The notes under the pieces are model-generated. The model had not been told where the DNA came from. It was given only the letters and a program-made list of their open reading frames with translations, and searched no databases. Made by a program: the position numbers and the translations under genes. Of a stretch of DNA of 16,768 nt, positions 1-6,569 are shown piece after piece. The first letter of the stretch is position 1, and each line of letters opens with the position of its first letter. The DNA is from JAQTRU01 sp041645555 (lineage in GTDB: Bacteria; Patescibacteriota; Patescibacteriia; Patescibacteriales; JAQTRU01), in NCBI GenBank assembly GCA_041645555.1, contig JBAZPX010000021.1, forward strand, positions 1 through 16,768. Direction: 5' to 3'.

Positions 1-350
1 TAGTCAAATTAAAAGGCAAAACTATGCAGATAGAGGATATTATTGAAAAGCCGTCGGTTGAGGAAGCGCCTTCGCGATTGGCGGATTTCGGCCGCATGAT
101 ACTTAACCAGGAAATAATAGATATTTTGAGAAAGATTCCTCTAGGTAAGGGCAACGAGTTGTGGATAGTAGACGCTATCAGAGAATATGTTAGGAAGGGC
201 GGAAAATTTTACGCCAAGAAGATTGCCGGCGGAGAGTGGCTTACTACCGGCGATCCGTTAAATTATTTTAAAGCGAATTTAAGATATGGTTTGAAAGATG
301 AAGAGATTGGGAAAGAACTTAAAGAATATATAAAAAAGTTGAGCAAATAA
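1..350 (+). CDS. galU: C-terminal part of a GalU-type UTP-glucose-1-phosphate uridylyltransferase (5' truncated by window edge)
   Basis: GalU makes UDP-glucose from UTP and glucose-1-phosphate in the cytoplasm, supplying sugar nucleotides for envelope polysaccharides. Only the last ~115 codons are present. The frame is already open at base 3 (codons before the ATG at 24 read VKLKGKT), so that ATG is internal and not the start. Family-typical blocks are visible after it: EKPSVEEAPSRLADFGR, the segment GKGNELWIVDAI that matches the GalU 'G-E-x-L-T-D-A-I' block, and GEWLTTGDPLNYFKAN matching the 'RYDCGDKLGYLKA' block. The sequence ends with a lysine-rich helix. A related glucose-1-phosphate thymidylyl- or cytidylyltransferase is less likely, because the EEAPS-x-LA-x-x-GR block is characteristic of GalU. 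The gene stops just before a hairpin terminator and converges on the murA unit. Confidence 0.8.
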   Translation, partial: VKLKGKTMQIEDIIEKPSVEEAPSRLADFGRMILNQEIIDILRKIPLGKGNELWIVDAIREYVRKGGKFYAKKIAGGEWLTTGDPLNYFKANLRYGLKDEEIGKELKEYIKKLSK

Positions 351-364
351 AATAAATATGAAAT

Positions 365-398
365 AAAAAAGAACATCCCCGTAAGGATGTTCTTTTTT
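365..398. terminator. Bidirectional intrinsic terminator between convergent genes
   Basis: An A6 tract leads into an 8-bp perfect stem, GAACATCC (371-378) and GGATGTTC (385-392), with a 6-base loop, followed by T6. It reads as a good intrinsic terminator on both strands. It therefore serves the galU-like gene from the left and the murA/PEGA unit from the right. Confidence 0.9.
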
Positions 399-400
399 AA

Positions 401-525
401 TTTACAATTCCTAATTTTAAATTTTCAAACAATTTTCAATTTTTTAATTTTCAAAACTTGGAGAAATTTAGAAATTAGAAATTAAGTCATTAAAAAATTG
501 TTTAGAAATTAAAAATTGTAAATTA
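401..525. repeat. AT-rich imperfect palindrome, copy 1 of a dispersed repeat
   Basis: The stretch is almost pure A/T and built from CAATT/AATTG words. TTTACAATT at 401-409 is mirrored by AATTGTAAA at 514-522. The right arm (481-525), read on the minus strand, matches 12800-12842 near groES over about 43 bases with one mismatch and two 1-base indels. No ORF is supported here. The spacer separates the shared terminator from the stop of the leftward PEGA gene. Confidence 0.65.
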
Positions 526-547
526 GAAATTATTCGCCGTATGGCGA

Positions 548-1978
548 TTACTGTATCTCCAGCTTATACAGCCCTTCTTGGTTTCCGATTTTAGCTCCGA
601 AATAAAGAGTGTTGCCTTTTTGGTCTAAAGCCAGAGAATGGATTTGGTCTACTTTTATTAGTTCGGTTACGTTTCTTTTTCCCCTTTCATCAAGCTCGAT
701 TATATTGATAGTTTTGTCGGTGGAATAAATTATATAATTTTTACTGGGATGCCAGAGGATGCCCGTGATCGGCTCGCTTATCCTGGTTAGGATTTTTTTG
801 CCGGCTTTGCCCAGGAGAGAGCCGCTCGTATCCATATCAAAAAGCCAGATTTCAAAATCATTGGCGTAAAGGAGTCTGCCCTCATCAAGCCATTCGGAAT
901 ATTTGATATTATTAACCACTTCTTTCAAAGGGTTGACGGCGGCAAGATAGTCAATTAAATAGAGAAGCTGGTGGGTGCTGTCGTAGAGATTGATTAGATT
1001 ATGGCCGGGATTTATCAGGCGATAGGCGGAAGAAAAAGGCAGGCTGATTTCTTTTGTCGGTTCCCCGTTTTTTAAAGAAATTCCTTTCAATTTTAAGGTC
1101 TTTCCTCCCCCGGAAATGAAAAAAATATAGTCATTTTTTATAAGGTAATCGTAATAATTTTCTCCATTGGCCAGAATTTTTTTATTTCCAGTAGCCAGGT
1201 CAAGGTAACCGATGGAGTCGGCAGATTGGTAGTAAAGAGCGTTGCTGTCCGCCCCCCATTTAAAATTATCCGCTTGTCCGTCCAGAAGGCTATCCGGATA
1301 AGTTATTCTATTTTCGTCTTTTAAATCAAAAACAATTCTCCCGGCAATAACTTTAGTATTGTCCGGCGACCAGATAATCGGGGAGTCTTGTTCGATTTTT
1401 ACTTTCAGGGAAGAGAGGGGGGAAGAAGAAATGTTTATTCCTCCCGATTCAATGATAGTTATTTTTTCTTCATTTTGGATAAAAAAGTATTTTTTGTCCG
1501 GCGACGGCTCGATTTTTCTTATCGGCAGGCGGGAAAAGTTTTTTTCTTCCGGAGCAACGCTTATTATCTGCAAAGGCAGGTCTTTTTTAAATAAATAGAC
1601 ATCCTCGGCGTAAGTCGCCTGGCCTGGCTCTATTTTAAGTTTTTTCTCCCAGGACCAATAACCGTCTAATTCCAGCCTTACATCATATTCTCCGGGCAGG
1701 ACGTTTTTTATTTTAGCCGGCGTTTTTATGTAGCTTTGCTCTTTATTAAAATATTTTTTAAAAAATAGCTGACTGGGCTTATTGTCTATAAAAATTTTTG
1801 CGCCCCGCGGAGAAGTATCAAAAATAAACATCCCGGTTTTCTGCAGGGGCTGCCTAAAATCCGGCGGCCAGCCCGGCTTTATCTTATAGCCGGCGGCATA
1901 AAAGCTAAGCCAGGGAGTAACCGTGAAAAATATGATAACAAAAAAGAAAAAAAGAATTCGACGTATTTTAAGAGTCAT
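548..1978 (-). CDS. Membrane-anchored PEGA-domain protein with a C-terminal beta-propeller-like region
   Basis: The 476-residue protein has three visible parts. Residues ~7-28 are a hydrophobic, Phe/Ile-rich segment after a basic N-terminus, best read as a signal anchor. Residues ~49-129 form a PEGA domain, with the hallmarks SPRGAKIFIDNK, a 'TPAKI' turn, and PGEYDVRLELDGYWSW. From ~150 to the end there are repeated TolB/WD40-like blade motifs (IIWSPDNTKV, NFKWGADSNALYY, ILWHPSKNYIIYST, LALDQKGNTLYF). PEGA domains are generally extracytoplasmic and associated with S-layers or sugar binding, and the propeller may bind protein or glycan, so the likely location is the outer face of the membrane. 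The gene follows murA with a 15-base gap and probably shares its promoter, consistent with a cell-envelope role. The exact function is unknown. No Shine-Dalgarno precedes the ATG. Confidence 0.85.
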   Translation of the reverse strand: MTLKIRRILFFFFVIIFFTVTPWLSFYAAGYKIKPGWPPDFRQPLQKTGMFIFDTSPRGAKIFIDNKPSQLFFKKYFNKEQSYIKTPAKIKNVLPGEYDVRLELDGYWSWEKKLKIEPGQATYAEDVYLFKKDLPLQIISVAPEEKNFSRLPIRKIEPSPDKKYFFIQNEEKITIIESGGINISSSPLSSLKVKIEQDSPIIWSPDNTKVIAGRIVFDLKDENRITYPDSLLDGQADNFKWGADSNALYYQSADSIGYLDLATGNKKILANGENYYDYLIKNDYIFFISGGGKTLKLKGISLKNGEPTKEISLPFSSAYRLINPGHNLINLYDSTHQLLYLIDYLAAVNPLKEVVNNIKYSEWLDEGRLLYANDFEIWLFDMDTSGSLLGKAGKKILTRISEPITGILWHPSKNYIIYSTDKTINIIELDERGKRNVTELIKVDQIHSLALDQKGNTLYFGAKIGNQEGLYKLEIQ

Positions 1979-1993
1979 AAATATTTAAATTTT

Positions 1994-3265
1994 TTACAGA
2001 TTGAGGGTGCCGATTCTTTTAATATCCGCCCCCAGAGCTCGCAGCCGTCCATCAATATCTTCATAGCCTCGGTCTATCTGGTAAATATTGTCAATTTCCG
2101 TCTGCCCCGAAGCGGCCAAAGCGGCGATTAAAATTCCAATACCGGCCCGCAAGTCCGGGCTGGTCAATTTTTTCCCGTAAAGTCTGGCCGGGCCGTTGAC
2201 GACAACCCGGTGCGGGTCGCACATCGTAATGTCAGCGCCCATCTGCAGTAAATTATCAACGTAAAGCAGGCGGCGGTCATAAATCGTTTCATGGATTAGA
2301 GATGAGCCCGTGGCCTGTGTCATAAGAACCGTATAAGGCGGCTGTAGATCGGTCGGGAAGCCGGGATATTCGTGGGTTTTTATGCTGTAGGGTTTTATTT
2401 CCTTGGCTTCCTTGATTTTTAAGAAATCCTTGCCAACTTCAAAGGGCACGCCGATTTTGTTGAAAATAGAAAGAAGCACCTGTATATGTTCGGGTTCGCA
2501 ATTAGTAATAGTGATATTGGATTTAGTGGCCGCGGCCAGGATGGCGAAAGAGCCTGTTTCAATGCGGTCCGGGATTATTTTGAAATTGCCGGCGCTAATT
2601 TTTTCTACCCCTTCTACCGCAATAGTCGGCGTACCCGCGCCTTTTATTTTTGCTCCTTGTTCATTGAGATAATCAGCCAGTGCTTTAATCTCCGGCTCCA
2701 TAGCGCAGTTTTTTAAAATCGTGGTGCCTTGCGCCAAAACCGCTGTCATCATCATAGCTTCGGTAGCCGTAACGCTTATTAAAGGGAAGAAATATTCACA
2801 GCCTTTAAGTTTTTTTGCCTTTAAATGGTAATAATTGCCGCTCACTTCAATTTTGGCCCCTAAACATTTAAAGCCCTCCAAAAATAAATCAATCGGCCGG
2901 CCGCCGGCGCCAATAACGCACCCGCCGGGGTGAGGGAATTTTACTTCGCCGAATCTAGCCAAAATCGGGCCGACAAACATTACTGAGGCTCTGAATTTAT
3001 TGGCGAATTCAGGATTAAGCTCAATTTTACTCATGTTAGCCGTTTTAATTTCCAGGCGGTCTTTTACCCGGTTTATCTCGGCGCCTAAATCTTCGAGTAA
3101 AGATAAGGCCTTGTTTATATCCTCAATCTTTGGCAGGTTGGAGATAGAAATTTTTTCTTTGGAAAGAATGGCCGCTGGAATAATTTTTAAAGCGGCATTT
3201 TTAGCCCCTTTAACCTCTATTTTTCCGGCTAATTTTTTGCCTCCCTCAATTATGAATTTTGACAT
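1994..3265 (-). CDS. murA: UDP-N-acetylglucosamine 1-carboxyvinyltransferase (MurA)
   Basis: MurA transfers enolpyruvate from PEP to UDP-GlcNAc, the first committed step of peptidoglycan synthesis, in the cytoplasm. The 423-residue length fits the family. Substrate residues Lys22-Asn23 are in VKGAKNAALKI. The catalytic Cys (116, PGGCVIG) is retained, so fosfomycin sensitivity is expected, unlike the Cys-to-Asp enzymes. Further family blocks are VTATEAMMMTAVLAQGTT (165-182), IIPDRIETGSFAI (230-242), PGFPTDLQPP with Asp306 as general base candidate, and the YDRRLLYVDNLLQMGADI segment. The Cys-bearing loop reads GCVIGAGGRPID, two residues longer than the usual GCxIGxRPxD. The ATG at 3265 has no Shine-Dalgarno but lies just downstream of a very good promoter. 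It is the first gene of a leftward two-gene unit. Confidence 0.97.
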   Translation of the reverse strand: MSKFIIEGGKKLAGKIEVKGAKNAALKIIPAAILSKEKISISNLPKIEDINKALSLLEDLGAEINRVKDRLEIKTANMSKIELNPEFANKFRASVMFVGPILARFGEVKFPHPGGCVIGAGGRPIDLFLEGFKCLGAKIEVSGNYYHLKAKKLKGCEYFFPLISVTATEAMMMTAVLAQGTTILKNCAMEPEIKALADYLNEQGAKIKGAGTPTIAVEGVEKISAGNFKIIPDRIETGSFAILAAATKSNITITNCEPEHIQVLLSIFNKIGVPFEVGKDFLKIKEAKEIKPYSIKTHEYPGFPTDLQPPYTVLMTQATGSSLIHETIYDRRLLYVDNLLQMGADITMCDPHRVVVNGPARLYGKKLTSPDLRAGIGILIAALAASGQTEIDNIYQIDRGYEDIDGRLRALGADIKRIGTLNL

Positions 3266-3297
3266 AAAGAAAAATGAATAATGAAAATTATGTTTAC

Positions 3298-3326
3298 ATT
3301 ATAGCCTATATTCAATAAAATTTCAA
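3298..3326 (-). promoter_or_regulatory. Sigma-70-like promoter of murA
   Basis: On the minus strand, -35 TTGAAA (3321-3326) and -10 TATAAT (3298-3303) are separated by exactly 17 bp. The expected transcript start is about 25-30 bases before the murA ATG at 3265. A consensus TTGACA also occurs at 3332-3337 on this strand, but it is too far from the -10 (28 bp). Confidence 0.75.
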
Positions 3327-3330
3327 CTTG

Positions 3331-3360
3331 TTGTCAATTTCTTAAGAACGGGTGTAAAAT
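3331..3360 (+). promoter_or_regulatory. Sigma-70-like promoter of the tatD unit
   Basis: -35 TTGTCA (3331-3336) and -10 TAAAAT (3355-3360) have an 18-bp spacer. The expected start site is near 3367, leaving a leader of about 35 bases before the ATG at 3401. Its -35 box lies only 4 bp from the -35 box of the divergent murA promoter. Confidence 0.65.
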
Positions 3361-3400
3361 AGTTAATATAAGTAAAACTTAGTAGCTAATTTGTAAGGTT

Positions 3401-4252
3401 ATGTTTATAGATACTCATGCTCATGTTAATTTTAACGCTTTCAGCCAAGATGCCGACGAGGTAATCCGCCGTTCGCTCGCTGGCGATACCTGGATGATTT
3501 TGGTTGGGTCAGAATATAAGACCTCGAGGAAAGGTTTGGACTACGCCAACAAATATGAAAAAGGAGTTTATGCCGCGGTCGGCCTGCATCCAATTCACCT
3601 TGATGATTTAACGGTTGCTAATGACGATGAAAATGGAGAGTACAGTTTTAAGGCGAAAGCTGAGGAATTTAGCTATGACAGTTATGAAAAACTGGCTAAA
3701 TTTGAAAAAGTGGTGGCGATCGGCGAAATCGGGTTGGACTATTACCATATAAATTTAGCCGGCGATATCCCCGCCATAAAGAGAAAGCAGCAGGAAATTT
3801 TTGAGAAGCAATTACTCCTGGCCAGGAAGCTGGATTTACCGGTTATTATCCATTGCCGCCAGGCCCATGACGATATGCTGGCGATTTTATCTGATTTCAA
3901 GAAAAAGTACAGGGAGATAATTCCGCTCACCCGGCCCTGGGGAGTGATGCATTGTTTTTCCGGGGACGAAGACTTGGCCTGGAAATATTTTTCTCTCGGC
4001 CTAATTATTTCTTTCACCGGCTTAATAACTTTTAGCAAGCGTTGGGACGACTTAATCCGGAAAATGCCGCCGGAAAAATTTATGATAGAGACCGACTGCC
4101 CCTATATGACCCCGGAGCCCTACCGCGGGAAACGCAATGAGCCGCTTTTGGTTAAGTATGTGGCTGACCGGATTGGGGAAATAAGAAATATAAGTTCAGA
4201 GCGGGTAGGGGAGACTACAACTAAAAATGCGAGGGAATTCTTTAATATCTAA
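3401..4252 (+). CDS. tatD: TatD-family metal-dependent hydrolase (putative DNase)
   Basis: TatD proteins are cytoplasmic TIM-barrel metallohydrolases with 3'-5' exonuclease or DNase activity linked to DNA repair and nucleic-acid turnover. The name does not imply a role in Tat export. The metal-ligand set is complete: His6 and His8 (FIDTHAHVN), Glu109 (VAIGEIGLDYY), His151 (PVIIHCRQA), His184 (GVMHCFSGDE) and Asp232 (IETDCPYMTPEPYRGKRNEP). The length of 283 residues is slightly above the usual ~260, with an acidic insert around residues 70-95 (DDENGEYSFKAKAEE). The start at 3401 places THAH at the normal N-terminal position, with only a weak TAAGG three bases upstream. The substrate cannot be told from sequence. 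It is the first gene of a rightward unit with two small genes behind it. Confidence 0.93.
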   Translation: MFIDTHAHVNFNAFSQDADEVIRRSLAGDTWMILVGSEYKTSRKGLDYANKYEKGVYAAVGLHPIHLDDLTVANDDENGEYSFKAKAEEFSYDSYEKLAKFEKVVAIGEIGLDYYHINLAGDIPAIKRKQQEIFEKQLLLARKLDLPVIIHCRQAHDDMLAILSDFKKKYREIIPLTRPWGVMHCFSGDEDLAWKYFSLGLIISFTGLITFSKRWDDLIRKMPPEKFMIETDCPYMTPEPYRGKRNEPLLVKYVADRIGEIRNISSERVGETTTKNAREFFNI

Positions 4253-4264
4253 TTTACGTGACCT

Positions 4265-4429
4265 ATGCGACGTTATATTTTAGCTTATTTTCAAGTTAAT
4301 ACCCTACGAATGTGGGAATATGATATAAAACGTTTTAATGAGAATCCGTATATTTGTAAGCTCTATGCAATCCGCCGCCGCCAGCCTTTACAAAAATTTA
4401 TAAATTCCTCTGATGCAATAAACCTATGA
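4265..4429 (+). CDS. Small basic protein of 54 residues, translationally coupled to the next gene
   Basis: An uninterrupted ATG-to-TGA frame of 54 codons starts 12 bases after the tatD stop. Its TGA overlaps the ATG of the following membrane-protein gene in an ATGA arrangement (4426-4429), a classic sign of translational coupling. The start is fixed by an in-frame stop at 4259-4261. The predicted peptide is aromatic and Arg/Lys-rich (MRRYILAYFQVNTLR..., then KLYAIRRRQPLQKFINSSDA), with no membrane span or cysteine pair. I do not recognise the family. The gap between tatD and the membrane gene is otherwise unexplained, and the overlap supports a real gene, but an AT-rich chance ORF is possible. 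Comparison with related genomes would settle it. Confidence 0.5.
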   Translation: MRRYILAYFQVNTLRMWEYDIKRFNENPYICKLYAIRRRQPLQKFINSSDAINL

Positions 4430-4983
4430 AGAAAATTTTGTCGAAAATAAAATATCCCAAACTACTATTTTTAATATTCACCTTTGTCGCTGCGTATTTA
4501 ATGTTTATAGGGCGAGACTTCTCGCCGCTTCACACTTTTTTATTGAGTTTAGGATATTTCGGCACATTTTTAGCAGGTATATTTTTTACATACGGTTTTA
4601 CGGCAGCACCTGCAACAGCCATCTTGTTGATATTAGCTAAGGAGCAAAATATTTTATTTGCAGGATTTATTGCCGGTTTCGGAGCATTGATTGGTGATTT
4701 GATAATATTCAAATTTATTAGATATTCTTTTGCTGATGAAATTAAAAAATTATCTAAAGAAAAAGCAATACATTACCTTAATAACAAAACCCCGAATTTA
4801 TTAAAAAAATACTTTGTTCCTATTCTCGCGGGTTTTATAATCGCTTCACCGTTGCCTGATGAAATCGGTGTTTCTTTATTGGCTACTTCTCAATCAATTT
4901 CGACAAAATCTTTCTCTATACTATGTTATATCCTTAATACAACAGGAATTTTTATAATATTATTAATTGGTAGCGCTATTTAA
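4426..4983 (+). CDS. Small polytopic membrane protein, possibly DedA/VTT (SNARE-associated) related
   Basis: The 185-residue protein has a basic N-terminus (MKKILSKIKYPK) and about five hydrophobic segments near residues 12-28, 36-57, 60-98 (interrupted), 131-153 and 163-184. Three features recall the DedA/VTT/TVP38 superfamily of lipid and ion transport-linked proteins. These are a possible re-entrant segment FTAAPATAILLILAKEQ (58-74), a Gly-rich helix ending GALIGDLIIFKF with Asp91, and a polar break inside a helix, SPLPDEIGVSLLA (141-153) with Asp145 and Glu146. The length is near the lower end for that family, and the match is by motif only. The gene is notably AT-rich next to tatD and the atp genes. 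It starts inside the stop codon of the upstream small ORF and has no Shine-Dalgarno of its own. Confidence 0.7.
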   Translation: MKKILSKIKYPKLLFLIFTFVAAYLMFIGRDFSPLHTFLLSLGYFGTFLAGIFFTYGFTAAPATAILLILAKEQNILFAGFIAGFGALIGDLIIFKFIRYSFADEIKKLSKEKAIHYLNNKTPNLLKKYFVPILAGFIIASPLPDEIGVSLLATSQSISTKSFSILCYILNTTGIFIILLIGSAI

Positions 4984-5130
4984 TTCAACGGGCTACGGCG
5001 GACTTTCTCGGCTAACGCCTCGAACCCCGCTGCACTCTCGCTCCACTGCGTTACGCTCGGGGCACATGACACGGGATAAAAGGTTCGGCCTCAACTCGCG
5101 CCTCACCCAAATTTTTTTATCCCAAAACGG
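4984..5130. other. GC-rich non-coding element with inverted repeats
   Basis: This block is abruptly GC-rich between an AT-rich gene and an AT-rich promoter region. It contains CCCCG (5025-5029) opposite CGGGG (5058-5062), and a perfect 9-bp inverted repeat GGGATAAAA (5073-5081) with TTTTATCCC (5115-5123) enclosing 33 bases. No convincing ORF was found on either strand. It may be a dispersed intergenic repeat, a structured RNA, or the 3' end of the preceding transcript. The T7 run is inside the second arm and not after a stem, so it is a poor intrinsic terminator. Confidence 0.4.
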
Positions 5131-5168
5131 TATTCGTAATTCGTAGGCTTGATTGTGGATATTTGGTC

Positions 5169-5197
5169 TTGACTTAAAAATATTTGTTTGTTAAGAT
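5169..5197 (+). promoter_or_regulatory. Predicted promoter of the ATP synthase operon
   Basis: -35 TTGACT (5169-5174) and -10 TAAGAT (5192-5197) have a 17-bp spacer. Transcription from here would begin near 5204 and give a leader of about 170 bases before the first atp gene at 5377. I saw no comparably good promoter closer to the gene. Confidence 0.55.
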
Positions 5198-5202
5198 AAG
5201 AT

Positions 5203-5220
5203 TGATTTCAGAAGAAATCA
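5203..5220 (+). other. Short hairpin at the predicted 5' end of the atp transcript
   Basis: TGATTTC (5203-5209) and GAAATCA (5214-5220) form a 7-bp stem with a 4-base AGAA loop. It begins where the transcript should start. A 5'-terminal stem of this kind can protect mRNA from decay; that role is an inference. Confidence 0.4.
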
Positions 5221-5261
5221 TATAAATTAAATAAAGAATGGTTTTTAACTACTTTATTATG

Positions 5262-5296
5262 CCCCTTAGCCGGACTACGTCCGGGATAATTAGGGG
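5262..5296 (+). other. GC-rich hairpin in the atp leader, possible attenuator
   Basis: The inner stem CCGGAC (5270-5275) pairs with GTCCGG (5279-5284) over a 3-base loop. An outer stem, CCCCT (5262-5266), pairs with AGGGG (5292-5296). The sequence after it is GTTAGTTTTTGTTTTT, U-rich in RNA, so the structure resembles an intrinsic terminator placed about 80 bases before the first atp start codon. It could be a leaky attenuator, or merely a dispersed palindrome. Confidence 0.45.
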
Positions 5297-5376
5297 GTTA
5301 GTTTTTGTTTTTAAAAAAAGAAATATTTTTTTGTGGGTGGGGGTAGAGTTATAAGACCAGTGTTGTAAAAATATAT

Positions 5377-5694
5377 ATGAAAGAAGATTTTTTAGACAAA
5401 TATAAAAATGTGAGGCAATTATCCTGGGCTTTAGCTTTTTATAGCAGTACTTCTATTTTTGGTCCCATTTTAATAATCGGCGGAGCCGGCTGGTGGCTAG
5501 ACAGAGTTTTCAATACTCGCCCCTGGCTTTTAATTGTTGGTGTATTTATCGCTTTTATTGTTACTAACATTTTACTTTTTAAGAAAGTGGTCGCTTTAAC
5601 TAAATGGATTGACCGCCAGAGAGATATGAGGAAGAAAAATGAGACTGCTCAAAAGGCTGGGGCGGGAGAGGAAGACAGTAAAAATATTCTTTAA
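5377..5694 (+). CDS. atpI: AtpZ/AtpI-like ATP synthase accessory membrane protein
   Basis: The 105-residue protein matches the AtpZ/AtpI pattern that opens many atp operons. It has two close membrane helices (about 18-40 and 50-68) joined by GGAGWWLDRVFNTRPWLL, the family's 'G-x-G-x-x-L-D-x-x-x-x-T-x-P-W' hairpin. A basic, charged cytoplasmic tail follows. Related proteins assist c-ring assembly or stabilise the Fo sector and have been linked to Mg2+/Ca2+ transport. The short N-terminus and PW motif fit AtpZ (ATPase gene 1) somewhat better than classical AtpI. It lies 8 bases before atpB. The ATG follows an AT-rich leader without a Shine-Dalgarno. Confidence 0.85.
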   Translation: MKEDFLDKYKNVRQLSWALAFYSSTSIFGPILIIGGAGWWLDRVFNTRPWLLIVGVFIAFIVTNILLFKKVVALTKWIDRQRDMRKKNETAQKAGAGEEDSKNIL

Positions 5695-5702
5695 TTAAAC
5701 TT

Positions 5703-6461
5703 ATGGAATTAAGCGTAAAATTGGCACCGGACATTTTGTTTTTTATCGGCGGTTTTCCCGTAACCAATACGTTTTTTTGGTCTCTATTCATCAGTTTGTT
5801 TTTAATTATTTTTACCTTGTTCGTCCGGGCCAGATTAAAATTAATCCCGGGAGGATTGCAGAATATCGTTGAGCTTCTTTTAGAAGGCGGTTATTCCTTT
5901 GTTAGATCCATTGCCGGCACGGAGAAAAAAACAAAGCGGCTTTTTCCTTTGGTTTTTACCATGTTTGTCTTTATTTTAGTGGCCAATTTGGCTACTTATA
6001 TTCCCGGCCAATCTGCCGTGACCTTGCATAAAGAAGAAGGCGTGGTCTCGGTTTTCCGGGCGGTAATAGCTGATTATGGCATGGTGTTTGCCATGACCCT
6101 GGTTACTTTTTTAATTACGCAAATTGTTTTAATAGCAGTCCATGGCCCTTTCGGATATTTAGGCAAGTTTATTAATTTAAAAGGACCCATGCAATTTTTT
6201 TTGGGACTGATGGACCTAGTCGGAGAGCTGGCCAAAGTCATTTCCCTGTCTTTCCGTTTATTCGGCAATATTTTTGCCGGAGAAATTTTAGGGGCGGTAA
6301 TGCTGTTTTTATTTCCATTTTTTTTGCCTTTGCCTTTTATGTTTTTAGGGTTGGTAACGGCCGTGGTGCAAGCTTTTGTTTTTTCCGTTTTAACTTTAGT
6401 GTTTATAACTTTGGCTTCGGAGATTCCGGAAAGTGAAGTAGCTAAAGAAAAGCTGGTTTAA
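5703..6461 (+). CDS. atpB: F-type ATP synthase subunit a
   Basis: Subunit a forms the ion half-channels beside the c-ring in the membrane. The 252-residue product begins with the LAPDILFFIGGFPVTNTF block common to the family. It carries the essential arginine at Arg185 in SLSFRLFGNIFAGE, the residue that separates the two half-channels. Late in the protein, Gln223 lies in VVQAFVFSVLTLVFITLASE, matching the conserved Gln-containing helix (E. coli Gln252 region). Multiple hydrophobic segments span the sequence. The gene is 8 bases after the AtpZ/I-like gene and 108 bases before atpE, the widest gap in the operon, which holds a palindrome. No Shine-Dalgarno is visible before the ATG. Confidence 0.96.
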   Translation: MELSVKLAPDILFFIGGFPVTNTFFWSLFISLFLIIFTLFVRARLKLIPGGLQNIVELLLEGGYSFVRSIAGTEKKTKRLFPLVFTMFVFILVANLATYIPGQSAVTLHKEEGVVSVFRAVIADYGMVFAMTLVTFLITQIVLIAVHGPFGYLGKFINLKGPMQFFLGLMDLVGELAKVISLSFRLFGNIFAGEILGAVMLFLFPFFLPLPFMFLGLVTAVVQAFVFSVLTLVFITLASEIPESEVAKEKLV

Positions 6462-6510
6462 AAAATTTAAAAATAAACTAATAAAATAACAAAATAATAA
6501 TTCTAACTTT

Positions 6511-6550
6511 TTCAATTTTACATCCCGAGTGCTCGGGATTGTGAATTGAA
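6511..6550. repeat. Palindromic hairpin between atpB and atpE
   Basis: ATCCCGAG (6522-6529) and CTCGGGAT (6532-6539) are perfect inverted repeats. They are flanked by TTCAATT (6511-6517) and AATTGAA (6544-6550), giving a long stem with an internal loop. It sits 20 bases before the atpE start. There is no U-run directly after it, so it looks more like an mRNA processing or stability element, or a dispersed palindrome, than a terminator. Confidence 0.65.
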
Positions 6551-6569
6551 AATTGTGGATTGATTTAAT

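Noticed and set aside
24..350. A complete 108-residue hypothetical protein starting at ATG 24
   Set aside because: The frame is open upstream to the window edge and the sequence matches the C-terminal part of GalU, so this is a truncated longer gene.
3332..3337. Consensus TTGACA on the minus strand as the murA -35 box
   Set aside because: It lies 28 bp from the TATAAT; TTGAAA at 3321-3326 gives the correct 17-bp spacing.
5073..5123. Intrinsic terminator after the VTT-like gene
   Set aside because: The 9-bp arms enclose 33 bases and the T-run is part of the arm with no U-tract after it; kept only as part of a structured element.
5238..5354. A 38-codon ATG frame in the atp leader (possible leader peptide)
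   Set aside because: It reads through the GC-rich hairpin and a T/A-rich run, with a composition that follows the DNA and not a protein pattern; no start signal or coupling to the next gene.
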